Assembly (NCBI RefSeq): GCF_009762795.1
Contig: NZ_CP046400.1
Coordinates: 3,803,501 to 3,867,500, forward strand
Length of the DNA: 64,000 bases
Source: Pseudodesulfovibrio cashew
GTDB taxonomy: Bacteria; Desulfobacterota; Desulfovibrionia; Desulfovibrionales; Desulfovibrionaceae
Direction of reading: 5' to 3'
Shown here: positions 26,434 through 33,833 of the stretch, one piece after another
Layout of the letters: every line of letters begins with the position of its first letter
How positions within the stretch are numbered: the first letter of the stretch is position 1
Position numbers and translations under genes: made by a program
Notes under the pieces: generated by a model
Database searches by the model: none
What the model was told of the DNA's origin: nothing
Seen by the model: only the letters and a program-made list of their open reading frames with translations

Positions 26434-26766
26434 ATGAAAATGAACAGACGCGTCTTCATCAAGGCATGCGGCGTGATGGCCGGTTATGCAGTGCTCGGCG
26501 CCAACCTGACCAAGGAAGCCGTGGCGAGCACCATGGACTTTGTCGGTCTGCGGCAAACCTCCGTGTATACCGCCGATGCCAAGATATACAAGGTCAGGAA
26601 GTCGCAGGACAACCCCATGATCAAGAAGATCTACGACCATGAGCACGGGTTCCTGCACGAAGGCCCCTGCGGACACATGTCCCATCACCTGCTGCACACG
26701 CACTATAATGATCGCAGCGCCAGGTTGGCCGCTCTCAAGAACAAGGGCTTCAAGTTCAACCTGTAA
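26434..26766 (+). CDS. hydB: [FeFe]-hydrogenase small subunit HydB with Tat signal
   Basis: A 110-residue protein with a twin-arginine leader (MNRRVFIKACGVMAG, hydrophobic stretch, then cleavage near AVAS). The mature part contains YTADAKIYKVRKSQDNPM and the histidine-rich HMSHHLLHTHYND, as in the small subunit of D. vulgaris hydrogenase. It wraps the large subunit and carries the whole complex out by the Tat route. It is directly after hydA and ends the structural operon; the maturation genes come after an RNA-like leader. Confidence 0.95.
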   Translation: MKMNRRVFIKACGVMAGYAVLGANLTKEAVASTMDFVGLRQTSVYTADAKIYKVRKSQDNPMIKKIYDHEHGFLHEGPCGHMSHHLLHTHYNDRSARLAALKNKGFKFNL

Positions 26767-26970
26767 CTCCTGAAAGCTTCGACCTGCGGCGAGGATGATT
26801 CTGATCCTAGGGCCGAACGCTTCTTTCCCTCACCCCTCTCCCCCACACATTCCTGCTATTTCATCCGCGCGTTTGCTGACGCGCTTAGTATTACTATTTT
26901 TAAAAAGTTATACGTATTGTAAAATTTAATCTTGATTTGTACTACTCGTTTGCGTAATAGATTCCCCCAG
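26767..26970. other. Intergenic, hydB to leader RNA
   Basis: A branched inverted repeat at 26776-26818 (AAGC...GCTT outer, AGGAT...ATCCT inner) followed by a T/C-rich stretch may terminate hydAB. An AT-rich segment, 26885-26935, includes TTACTATTTT, a half-site of the hydA palindrome, and may be a promoter for the downstream RNA and maturation genes. Confidence 0.45.
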
Positions 26971-27129
26971 AACACCTCCTACCGGAGAACATCTGCCTGC
27001 GGGAAGGGTACGCCTGAACCCCAGGGTGGAGCCATCTGGTTCTGCCCTTCCTTTCGCAGGCGGGAAAACCGAAAGCTCCATCCTATCCCCAGTAGCAGAG
27101 AGCCCGGGAGTGCTAACCCGGGCTCTTTT
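26970..27129 (+). ncRNA. Candidate structured leader RNA with pseudoknot ahead of the maturation operon
   Basis: Pairing seen directly: CTCC/GGAG hairpin (26976-26987); a 14-bp helix GCCTGCG+GGAAGGG (26995-27008) with CCCTTCC (27045-27051) and CGCAGGC (27055-27061), bulge TTT; an inner GAACC/GGTTC stem (27016-27020, 27038-27042). The loop of that inner stem, AGGGTGGAGC (27023-27032), pairs with GCTCCATCCT (27075-27084), ten pairs with one G.U, making a pseudoknot. A strong terminator closes it (27099-27129). The size and the 40 bases to the next start codon fit a riboswitch or attenuator for the TM1266-hydG operon; a free small RNA is also possible. I cannot assign it to a known class by eye. 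Confidence 0.55.
27099..27129 (+). terminator. Intrinsic terminator upstream of the hydrogenase maturation genes
   Basis: AGAGCCCGGG (27099-27108) pairs perfectly with CCCGGGCTCT (27117-27126), loop of eight, followed by TTT (TTTT counting the closing base). It lies 40 bases before the TTG start at 27169. Confidence 0.85.
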
Positions 27130-27168
27130 CCCTAATCGGAGGCCGCCATCAACAGGGAGGAAATAGGA

Positions 27169-27411
27169 TTGCAGAAACGACTCGGCATCATCGGCATCAT
27201 CATCAAGAACAGAAAAGAGGCGGCAGCCACCGTCAATACCATCCTGAGCGACCACGGCGAAATCATCGTGGGCAGGATGGGGCTGCCGTTCAGGGACAGG
27301 GGTGTGAGCATCATCGACCTGATCATCGAGGCCACCACCGATGAGGTTGGGGCCCTGACCGGCAAGCTCGGCATGCTTGACGGCGTACAGGTCAAGTCAC
27401 TTTTGGTTTAA
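27169..27411 (+). CDS. TM1266-family iron-only hydrogenase system regulator
   Basis: An 80-residue ACT/NikR-C-like protein: RLGIIGIIIKNRKEAAATVN, then GEIIVGRMGLPFRDRGVSIIDLI and TGKLGMLDGVQVKSLLV. It matches the small putative regulator usually found with HydEFG genes. The start is a TTG at 27169, eight bases after GGGAGG; no ATG is available in frame. It is first in the maturation operon, with hydG starting 19 bases on. The true function is unknown; it may sense a ligand through its ACT fold. Confidence 0.88.
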   Translation: MQKRLGIIGIIIKNRKEAAATVNTILSDHGEIIVGRMGLPFRDRGVSIIDLIIEATTDEVGALTGKLGMLDGVQVKSLLV

Positions 27412-27430
27412 CCATAGGGGGTTAGGAAGG

Positions 27431-28855
27431 ATGAAAAAGGACAGCACGCTGGGCGAGGGCCTGGCCAACTTCGTGGACGAGGCAACTATTCGGGATGAGA
27501 TGGCGCGGGCGGAGAATCCGTCCAAAGGCCTGATCAACGAGATCCTGCTCAAGGCCAGGGAGAAACAGGGCCTGGACCCGGACGAAGCCGCCGCCCTGCT
27601 CAAGAATACGGACAGGGAACTGGACGAGGCCATCTTCGAGACGGCCATCGCCATCAAGAAGGCCATCTACGGCAACCGCCTTGTGGTCTTTGCGCCGCTG
27701 TACATCACCAATGAGTGCGCCAACCAGTGCAAATACTGCGGGTTCAAGGCCACCAACAAGGAACTGGACCGCCGCACGCTCTCCCCGGAGGAAATCCGGC
27801 GGGAGGTGGAAGTGCTCGAGGACCTCGGGCACAAGCGGCTCCTGCTGGTCTACGGCGAGCACCCCACCCTGGGAGCCGACTGGATCGCGGAGACCGTGCG
27901 CGACGTCTACGCCGTGACCTCGGCCAAGAGCGGCGAAATCCGCAGGGTCAATATCAACTGCGCCCCCCTGGACGTGGAGGGCTTTCGCACGCTCCACGAG
28001 GTGGGCATCGGAACCTACCAGTGTTTCCAGGAGACCTACCACCGGCCCACCTATGAGAAGCTGCACATCGCCGGACGCAAGACGGACTTCCTGTGGCGGC
28101 TGCACGCCATGCACCGGGCTCAGGAGGCGGGCATCGACGATGTGGGCATGGGCGCGCTCTTCGGTCTCTATGACACGACCTACGAGGTCCTCGGCCTGCT
28201 CCACCACGCGCGGCAGTTGGAACGGGACTGGGGCGTGGGGCCGCACACCATCTCCTTCCCCAGGCTGGAGCCCGCCCTCAATGCCGATATCGCCTACAAT
28301 CCGCCGTATCCGACCACGGACCACGAGTTCAAGAAGATCGTGGCCGTGCTCAGACTGGCCGTACCCTACACCGGCCTGATCCTGACCACCCGCGAGAACG
28401 CCGAGTTCCGCAGGGAGCTCCTTGAAGTGGGCGTTTCCCAGCTCTCGGGAGGCTCGCGCACCTATCCCGGAGCGTATGCCGACCCCGAATACGACCGTCC
28501 CGATGTGCAGCAGTTCTGCGTCGGGGACAGCCGCAGCCTGGACGAGGTCATCCAGTCCATTGCCGGGGACCACGGCTACGTGCCGTCCTGGTGTACTGCG
28601 TGCTACCGGCTGGGCCGCACCGGCGAACACTTCATGGAGCTGGCCAAGACCGGATTCATCCAGAAATTCTGCCTGCCCAACGGGCTGCTGACCTTCAAGG
28701 AATACCTGGAGGACTACGCCTCGGAAGAGACCCGGCGCATCGGCGAGGAGCTCATCCGGCGCGAAGTGGAGAACTATCCCGATCCCGACCGCAAGAGTCT
28801 GCTCACCGACCGGCTTGCCCGCATGGAAGCCGGAGAGCGGGACCTGTACCTTTAA
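27431..28855 (+). CDS. hydG: [FeFe]-hydrogenase maturase HydG (tyrosine lyase)
   Basis: A 474-residue radical SAM enzyme. The SAM cluster motif CANQCKYCGF lies near residue 96, and the C-terminal domain has the second-cluster motif CTACYRLGRTGEHFM near 390. HydG cleaves tyrosine to supply CO and cyanide for the H-cluster iron. Length matches the family (about 470). The ATG at 27431 is chosen; the frame extends further up but overlaps the TM1266-like gene. It is followed by the aspartase-like gene 17 bases later, as in other maturation operons. Confidence 0.96.
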   Translation: MKKDSTLGEGLANFVDEATIRDEMARAENPSKGLINEILLKAREKQGLDPDEAAALLKNTDRELDEAIFETAIAIKKAIYGNRLVVFAPLYITNECANQCKYCGFKATNKELDRRTLSPEEIRREVEVLEDLGHKRLLLVYGEHPTLGADWIAETVRDVYAVTSAKSGEIRRVNINCAPLDVEGFRTLHEVGIGTYQCFQETYHRPTYEKLHIAGRKTDFLWRLHAMHRAQEAGIDDVGMGALFGLYDTTYEVLGLLHHARQLERDWGVGPHTISFPRLEPALNADIAYNPPYPTTDHEFKKIVAVLRLAVPYTGLILTTRENAEFRRELLEVGVSQLSGGSRTYPGAYADPEYDRPDVQQFCVGDSRSLDEVIQSIAGDHGYVPSWCTACYRLGRTGEHFMELAKTGFIQKFCLPNGLLTFKEYLEDYASEETRRIGEELIRREVENYPDPDRKSLLTDRLARMEAGERDLYL

Positions 28856-28872
28856 CCCTGGCCGAGGCGGCA

Positions 28873-30312
28873 ATGGTGAATGGCAAACCGGAAGGAATCC
28901 GGATGGAACGCGACGGACTGGGCGAAATGCCCATTCCCGCCGACGTCTACTGGGGTACCCACACAGCGCGGGCCGTGCGCAACTTCCCCTTCTCCGGATA
29001 TCGGCTTCATCCGGCCTTTGTATGCGCCTTTGCCCAGGTCAAGCAGGCCTGCGCCAGGACCAACGCGCTCCTCGGATACCTGCCCGGGGAGCGCGGCCCG
29101 GCGATCATGGACGCCTGCGCCGAGATGGCGGACGGCGCGCTCCACGACCAGATCGTGGTGGACGCCTTCCAGGGCGGGGCCGGGACCTCGACCAACATGA
29201 ACTTCAACGAAGTCATCGCCTCCCGGGCCGCCGAACTCCTCGGCGGCCACCGGGGGGACAGGGATCTGGTCTCACCCCTGCGCCACGTGAACATGCACCA
29301 GTCCACCAACGACGCCTATCCCACCGCCCTGCGCGTGGCCGTGCTGAACATGCTGGCGGAACTGGAAAAGATCGTCTCGACCCTCCAGGAAACCCTTCAG
29401 GCCAAGGAGGCCGAGTTCCGTGACGTGGTCAAGGTGGGCAGAACCGAGCTGACCGACGCCGTGCCCATGACCCTGGGCATGACCTTCGGCGCCTTTGCCG
29501 AGGCCGTGGCCCGCGATCGCTGGCGGCTCTTCAAGTGCCGGGAGCGGCTGAAACGGGTCAACCTGGGCGGCACGGCCATCGGCACCGGTCTGGGCGCGCC
29601 GCGAGACTACGTGCTGGCCGTGGCCGGGCACCTGGCCGCGATCACGGGGCTGCCCGTGTCCCGCGCCGAGAACATGGTGGACGCCACCCAGAACGGCGAC
29701 GTCTTTGCCGAGGTCTCGGGCATGCTCAAGGCGTGCGCGGCAAACCTGCTCAAGATCGCCTCGGACCTGCGCCTGCTCTCCAGCGGCCCGGATGCCGGGC
29801 TGGGAGAGATTGTCCTGCCAGCACTCCAGGCCGGGTCGTCCATCATGGCGGGCAAGGTCAACCCGGTCATGCCCGAGGCTGTGACACAGGCCGCCCTCCG
29901 GGTCATGGCCAACGACCAGATGATCGGCATGGCCGTGGGTATGGGACAGCTGGAGCTCAACCACCTCCTGCCGCTCATCACCCACTCCCTGATCGAATCC
30001 CTGGCCCTGCTCACTGCGTCCTGCCGGGGGTTGGCCGAAGACTGCGTACCGGAAATCCAAGCACGCCCGGAGCGATGCCGCACCCAGGTGGAGCGAAGCG
30101 GAGCCCTGGCCACGGTGCTGGTGCCTGTGCTGGGATACGAAGCGGTGGAACGGCTCGCAAAGGACGCGCGCCAAGAAGGCCGGACCGTTCCGGCCCAACT
30201 CGTGCTCTCGGGCATCGCTTCCGAGGAAACCGTCGACCGACTGTTCTCGCCCCGTCAACTGTGCAAGCTGGGCTTCACGCCCGGTGAATTCGAGGAGGTG
30301 AACACGCCATGA
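28873..30312 (+). CDS. aspA: Aspartate ammonia-lyase/fumarase-superfamily protein of the hydrogenase maturation operon
   Basis: A 479-residue protein with the superfamily signature GSSIMAGKVNPVMPE near residue 318, THTARAVRNFPFSGYR at the front and NMHQSTNDAYPT near 138. That is aspartase rather than fumarase by general pattern; aspartase releases ammonia from aspartate to give fumarate. aspA-like genes recur in HydEFG operons. Ammonia has been shown in vitro to feed the azadithiolate bridge of the H-cluster, so a supply role fits, but this is inference. It starts at 28873 (an ATG in MVNGKPEG); the second in-frame ATG (MERDGLGEMP) also fits the alignment. It overlaps the next gene by 4 bases. 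Confidence 0.85.
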   Translation: MVNGKPEGIRMERDGLGEMPIPADVYWGTHTARAVRNFPFSGYRLHPAFVCAFAQVKQACARTNALLGYLPGERGPAIMDACAEMADGALHDQIVVDAFQGGAGTSTNMNFNEVIASRAAELLGGHRGDRDLVSPLRHVNMHQSTNDAYPTALRVAVLNMLAELEKIVSTLQETLQAKEAEFRDVVKVGRTELTDAVPMTLGMTFGAFAEAVARDRWRLFKCRERLKRVNLGGTAIGTGLGAPRDYVLAVAGHLAAITGLPVSRAENMVDATQNGDVFAEVSGMLKACAANLLKIASDLRLLSSGPDAGLGEIVLPALQAGSSIMAGKVNPVMPEAVTQAALRVMANDQMIGMAVGMGQLELNHLLPLITHSLIESLALLTASCRGLAEDCVPEIQARPERCRTQVERSGALATVLVPVLGYEAVERLAKDARQEGRTVPAQLVLSGIASEETVDRLFSPRQLCKLGFTPGEFEEVNTP

Positions 30313-30941
30313 AGCTCGTGACCGCCATCGAGTCGTTGAACACGCCCGCCCTTTTCGCGGCCAGCCGCCGGAGGATCATCCTGCACGCTGCCGTATACGG
30401 AGCTTTTGCCCGCTCCAAGCCGCACCGCGAGGGACTCGAGGCCGCCCTGAACAGGCCTGAATTCAACCAGTTGGACATCATCGTCCTGGAGCCGGACAAC
30501 GGGCAGGACTGGGTGCGCCCCTTTCTGGACGCCCTGCGCTTCGGCATATCTCCCCAGGCCGCGGACGACGAAGTGGAGCTGTCCCACCGGTTCATGACCG
30601 ACCTGGCCCGCCGCTACCCGGACAAGGTGCGGCTGCACCCGGCCCGGCGGCTCCCCTGCCTGCCCGTGGTCATCGTGGACGACGACATCATTTTCGGCCA
30701 ATACGCCCACGCGAACGTACACGCTCCCCAGGGATTCTGGGGCATGATCCGCGCGGACGTGCCGACCCTGCTCCAATGGACCATGGCGGGCAAGCCCCCG
30801 CCGCACGCGGACGACGAGGAAATCGCCGCCTTCCGGCTGGTCAACGAGTGCGCCAGGGCCATGTGCCTCTGCCGCGCCTTGTCTCCACTGCCCGCACGAC
30901 AACTCGAACCCCGGGACCGCCCGGCCAACGGAACGCCATGA
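30309..30941 (+). CDS. Unknown protein inside the hydrogenase maturation operon
   Basis: A 210-residue soluble protein I do not recognise. The middle part has alternating strands and helices (RRIILHAAVYGAFARSKPHREG, LDIIVLEPDNGQDWVRPFLDAL, LPCLPVVIVDDDIIFGQYAHAN). That pattern faintly recalls phospholipase-D-like or TrmB-sensor folds, but no active-site HKD motif is present. It overlaps aspA (ATGA at 30309) and hydE (ATGA at 30938), so it is translationally coupled on both sides. A maturation or regulatory role is inferred from that coupling. It could be lineage specific. Confidence 0.75.
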   Translation: MKLVTAIESLNTPALFAASRRRIILHAAVYGAFARSKPHREGLEAALNRPEFNQLDIIVLEPDNGQDWVRPFLDALRFGISPQAADDEVELSHRFMTDLARRYPDKVRLHPARRLPCLPVVIVDDDIIFGQYAHANVHAPQGFWGMIRADVPTLLQWTMAGKPPPHADDEEIAAFRLVNECARAMCLCRALSPLPARQLEPRDRPANGTP

Positions 30942-31936
30942 ACACACCCGATATCCTCACCGCCCTGACCGGAGCGGACGACGCTTCCCTTTTTGCCCTC
31001 GCCGACGAGACCCGCCGCCGGGTCTTCGGCAAGGCCGTGTACATCCGCGCCATCGTGGAGTTCTCCAACGTCTGCGACAAGCACTGCCGGTACTGCGGGC
31101 TGCGCGCGGATAACCGCAGGCTCAACCGCTACCGCATGCGCGCCGACGACATCCTCGCCGCTGCAGACGCCGCCGTGGCCGAGGGAGCCGGGACTGTAGT
31201 CCTCCAGTCGGGCGACGACTTCTCCTACTCGGCGGAACTGGTGGGTGAACTGATCCGCGAAATAAAAGAGCGTCACGACGTGGCCGTGACCCTCTCCCTG
31301 GGAGACCGGAGCCTTGACGAATACGTGTACTGGCGCGCCTGCGGGGCCGACCGCTGCCTGATGAAACTGGAGACCACGGACCGCCATCTGTACAAGCAAC
31401 TGCGCCGGGGGGAGGACTTCGGCGCACGGCTGCACCGTGTGGAGGAACTGCGTCGCATGGGATACGAGATCGGTTCGGGAGTCATCGCCGGGTTGCCCGG
31501 CACCACGCCCATGGACGCGCTGCGCGACATCCTGTTCCTGACCGACCTGGGTCTGGACATGATCGCGGTGGGGCCGTTCGTCCCCAACCCGGACACGCCC
31601 CTGTCGGGCATGACGCCGGGCTCGGTGGACCTCTCCTTCCGCATGACCGCGTTGCTGCGCATCCTCAACCCCGAAGCCAACATCCCGGCCACGTCGGCCC
31701 TGGACGCCCTGCGGCCCGGCAGCCGCGCCCTTGCCCTGACGCGGGGATGCAACGTGCTCATGCCGTCCCTGACCCCGGCTGACTATCGCGGCGACTACAC
31801 CATCTATCCCGGCAAGAACGCGGGAAGCACCGAGGGCGCAGCGTCCCTGGCACCGGCCCGCAAGGCCATCGAGGAGAACGGCTTCGTCCCGTCGGCGTCC
31901 AAGGGATTCTCCCCGAGGAGGAGCCATGTCCGGTAA
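30938..31936 (+). CDS. hydE: [FeFe]-hydrogenase maturase HydE
   Basis: A 332-residue radical SAM protein, with the CDKHCRYCGLR cluster motif near residue 46 and VVLQSGDDFSY near 89, the HydE/BioB-like barrel. It acts on the cysteine-bound iron complex that HydG makes, on the way to the two-iron subcluster. The start at 30938 overlaps the stop of the preceding gene (ATGA); upstream in-frame codons run through that gene and are not used. hydF starts 11 bases before its end. Confidence 0.95.
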   Translation: MNTPDILTALTGADDASLFALADETRRRVFGKAVYIRAIVEFSNVCDKHCRYCGLRADNRRLNRYRMRADDILAAADAAVAEGAGTVVLQSGDDFSYSAELVGELIREIKERHDVAVTLSLGDRSLDEYVYWRACGADRCLMKLETTDRHLYKQLRRGEDFGARLHRVEELRRMGYEIGSGVIAGLPGTTPMDALRDILFLTDLGLDMIAVGPFVPNPDTPLSGMTPGSVDLSFRMTALLRILNPEANIPATSALDALRPGSRALALTRGCNVLMPSLTPADYRGDYTIYPGKNAGSTEGAASLAPARKAIEENGFVPSASKGFSPRRSHVR

Positions 31937-33134
31937 GGCACCGCGCGGAGTCAGGCTGGTCATCGCCCTGGCGGGCAGGCGCAACGCGGGCAAATCGTCC
32001 CTGATCAACGCCCTGACCGGCCAGGATACGGCCATAGTCTCGGACACCCCGGGCACCACCACGGACCCGGTGGCCAAGCACTATGAGTTGTTGCCCCTGG
32101 GACCAGTAACCTTTTACGACACCGCAGGTCTGGACGATGAGGGTGAGCTTGGCCGACTGCGCATCAAGGCCACGAAGAAAGTGCTCTTCCGCTGCGACGT
32201 GGCCGTGGTCGTCCTTGGTGAAGAGGGGCTGACCGACCACGAGCGCGGCCTGCTCGAGACCATCCGCGAGATGGGCGTCCCGTGCATCGTGGCCTGGAAC
32301 AAGGCGGACCTGCGGCCTGAAGCCGCACCCCTGCCCGAGATTCCCGGTGCGCCCGTCCTCCATGTCTCGGCTGCGGACGGACAGGGCGTGGACCGACTCA
32401 AGGAGCGCATCATCGCCGCCGTTCCGCCCGAATACCGGCAGGAGCGGCTGATCCTCGGCGACCTGATCAACGAGGGGGACCAGGTGATCTGTGTGGTGCC
32501 CATAGACCTGGCAGCGCCCAAGGGGCGGCTGATCCTGCCCCAGGTGCAGGTCCTGCGCGAGATCCTGGACTGCGACGCCATGGGCACCGTGGTCAAGGAG
32601 CGGGAGATAGAGGCCGCGCTTTCCGGCTTGCGGCAAAAGCCCGCCCTGGTGGTCACTGACTCGCAGGTTGTCATGAGCGTGGCCGGAGACGTGCCTGACG
32701 ACGTGCCGCTGACCACATTCTCCACCCTGTTCGCCCGCTACAAGGGCGACCTGGACAGCCTGGTCGAGGGGGCCTCGGCCATCGACCGGTTACAGGACGG
32801 CGACACCGTGCTCATTGGAGAGGCGTGCTCGCATCACAACGTGGCGGACGACATAGGCCGGGTCAAAATCCCCCGCTGGATGTCCCAGTACACGGGCAGG
32901 GACCTGAATTTCGAAGTTTATTCCGGACACGACTTCCCGGAGGACCTGGAGCGATTCGCGCTGGTGGTCCATTGCGGGGCATGTATGCTGAACCGCACCG
33001 AGATGCTCCGGCGCATCACCGAATGCGCACGCCGAGGCCTGCCCGTCACCAACTACGGCGTGGCCATCTCCAAGCTCCAGGGGGTGTTGGACCGCGTGCT
33101 GCGGCCCTTTGGAATGGAAGAATCAAAATTCTGA
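31926..33134 (+). CDS. hydF: [FeFe]-hydrogenase maturation GTPase HydF
   Basis: A 402-residue protein. The GTPase domain begins with GRRNAGKSSLINAL (P-loop) near residue 17, then SDTPGTTTDP, DTAGLDD and NKAD. The C-terminal cluster domain has CSHH near 301 and HCGAC near 352, the CxHx(n)HCxxC cluster ligands of HydF. It is the scaffold that carries the two-iron subcluster to HydA. Last gene of the maturation operon; an imperfect terminator hairpin follows at 33145-33177. Confidence 0.96.
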   Translation: MSGKAPRGVRLVIALAGRRNAGKSSLINALTGQDTAIVSDTPGTTTDPVAKHYELLPLGPVTFYDTAGLDDEGELGRLRIKATKKVLFRCDVAVVVLGEEGLTDHERGLLETIREMGVPCIVAWNKADLRPEAAPLPEIPGAPVLHVSAADGQGVDRLKERIIAAVPPEYRQERLILGDLINEGDQVICVVPIDLAAPKGRLILPQVQVLREILDCDAMGTVVKEREIEAALSGLRQKPALVVTDSQVVMSVAGDVPDDVPLTTFSTLFARYKGDLDSLVEGASAIDRLQDGDTVLIGEACSHHNVADDIGRVKIPRWMSQYTGRDLNFEVYSGHDFPEDLERFALVVHCGACMLNRTEMLRRITECARRGLPVTNYGVAISKLQGVLDRVLRPFGMEESKF

Positions 33135-33144
33135 GTTAGCGAGA

Positions 33145-33177
33145 AAGGGGCGGAGCGGAAAACACCGCGCCGCCCTT
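33145..33177. terminator. GC-rich hairpin after hydF
   Basis: AAGGGGCGG..GCGG pairs with CCGCGCCGCCCTT with one bulge and one mismatch (33145-33177). It lies between the ends of hydF and the oppositely oriented His-rich gene and can act for both; a T run is missing. Confidence 0.5.
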
Positions 33178-33186
33178 GCTTCACGC

Positions 33187-33483
33187 TCAGCCGTGGCTGT
33201 GGCCGTGACCGTCGCCGCCCCCATGGGCGTGATCCGCGTCGTGGCTGTGGGCCCCGTGGTCATGCACGTGCTCGCCGTCCGCGTCGTGCTCATGGCCGTG
33301 GCTGTGGGAATGGGTGTGCACATGGCTATGCTCATGGGTGTGGGTGGTGCCGCCCTCATGGGTATGCTCGTGCACGTGGGCATGTTCATGCTCATGTGCA
33401 TGATCATGGCTTCCTTTCCCGCCATGGGCATGCTGATGGGCCACGCGATCCTTGCCGAGATTGCAACCGCAGTCCTTGCACAT
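33187..33483 (-). CDS. Free-standing HypB-N-terminus-like histidine-rich metal-binding protein
   Basis: A 98-residue protein starting MCKDCGCNLGKD, the same opening as the nickel-binding CxxCxC motif of HypB. From residue 17 on it is nearly all histidine with A, E, T, S, D and G; 32 of 98 residues are histidine. There is no GTPase domain and the gene ends cleanly (stop at 33187), so it is not simply a fragment by frame loss. The start at 33483 follows GGAGAG by about five bases; a longer reading lacks this. It likely stores or carries nickel or zinc. It is divergent from a Nik-type importer, which supports nickel. Confidence 0.8.
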   Translation of the reverse strand: MCKDCGCNLGKDRVAHQHAHGGKGSHDHAHEHEHAHVHEHTHEGGTTHTHEHSHVHTHSHSHGHEHDADGEHVHDHGAHSHDADHAHGGGDGHGHSHG

Positions 33484-33833
33484 ATTCGCTCTCCTGTGCT
33501 TTTTCGTTGGCCTTCCCTCTACTACAAACATACTCCGTTCCTCCTGCCCGACAACCCCCGCAAAAAATGAAAATCCCGTACTGCGGCGGGCATATGGAAG
33601 GTGCGGCAGTATGACCGCGTTGTCACGAACCCAGGCTTCGTCCACTCGGCAAACATCTCTTCCCCGGCCTCGTCTCCATCCGCTCCAGGCCACATTCAAC
33701 TAGCTGTTAAAACAGTTTTTCTCTCTATTTAGTTTTATGATTATATCTTTCGTAATCGTTTATTGACACGTTTTTTTAATAGGTGCTATCAAATGCTAAT
33801 CTTTCCCAAACCGGTATACAAAGAGAGGAGTTC
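33484..33833. other. Intergenic between the His-rich gene and the nik-type operon
   Basis: About 350 bases. No gene is convincing. The right end (33700-33800) is AT-rich and holds the likely promoter at 33763-33792. I looked for a NikR operator (GTATGA-N16-TCATAC) and did not find it. Confidence 0.45.
33763..33792 (+). promoter_or_regulatory. Candidate sigma-70 promoter of the nik-type operon
   Basis: TTGACA (33763-33768), 18-base spacer, TATCAA (33787-33792). A start near 33799 would leave a leader of about 35 bases to the ATG at 33834. Confidence 0.45.

Noticed and set aside
33700..33833. NikR-type operator in front of the nik-like operon
   Set aside because: No GTATGA-N16-TCATAC or close variant was found.
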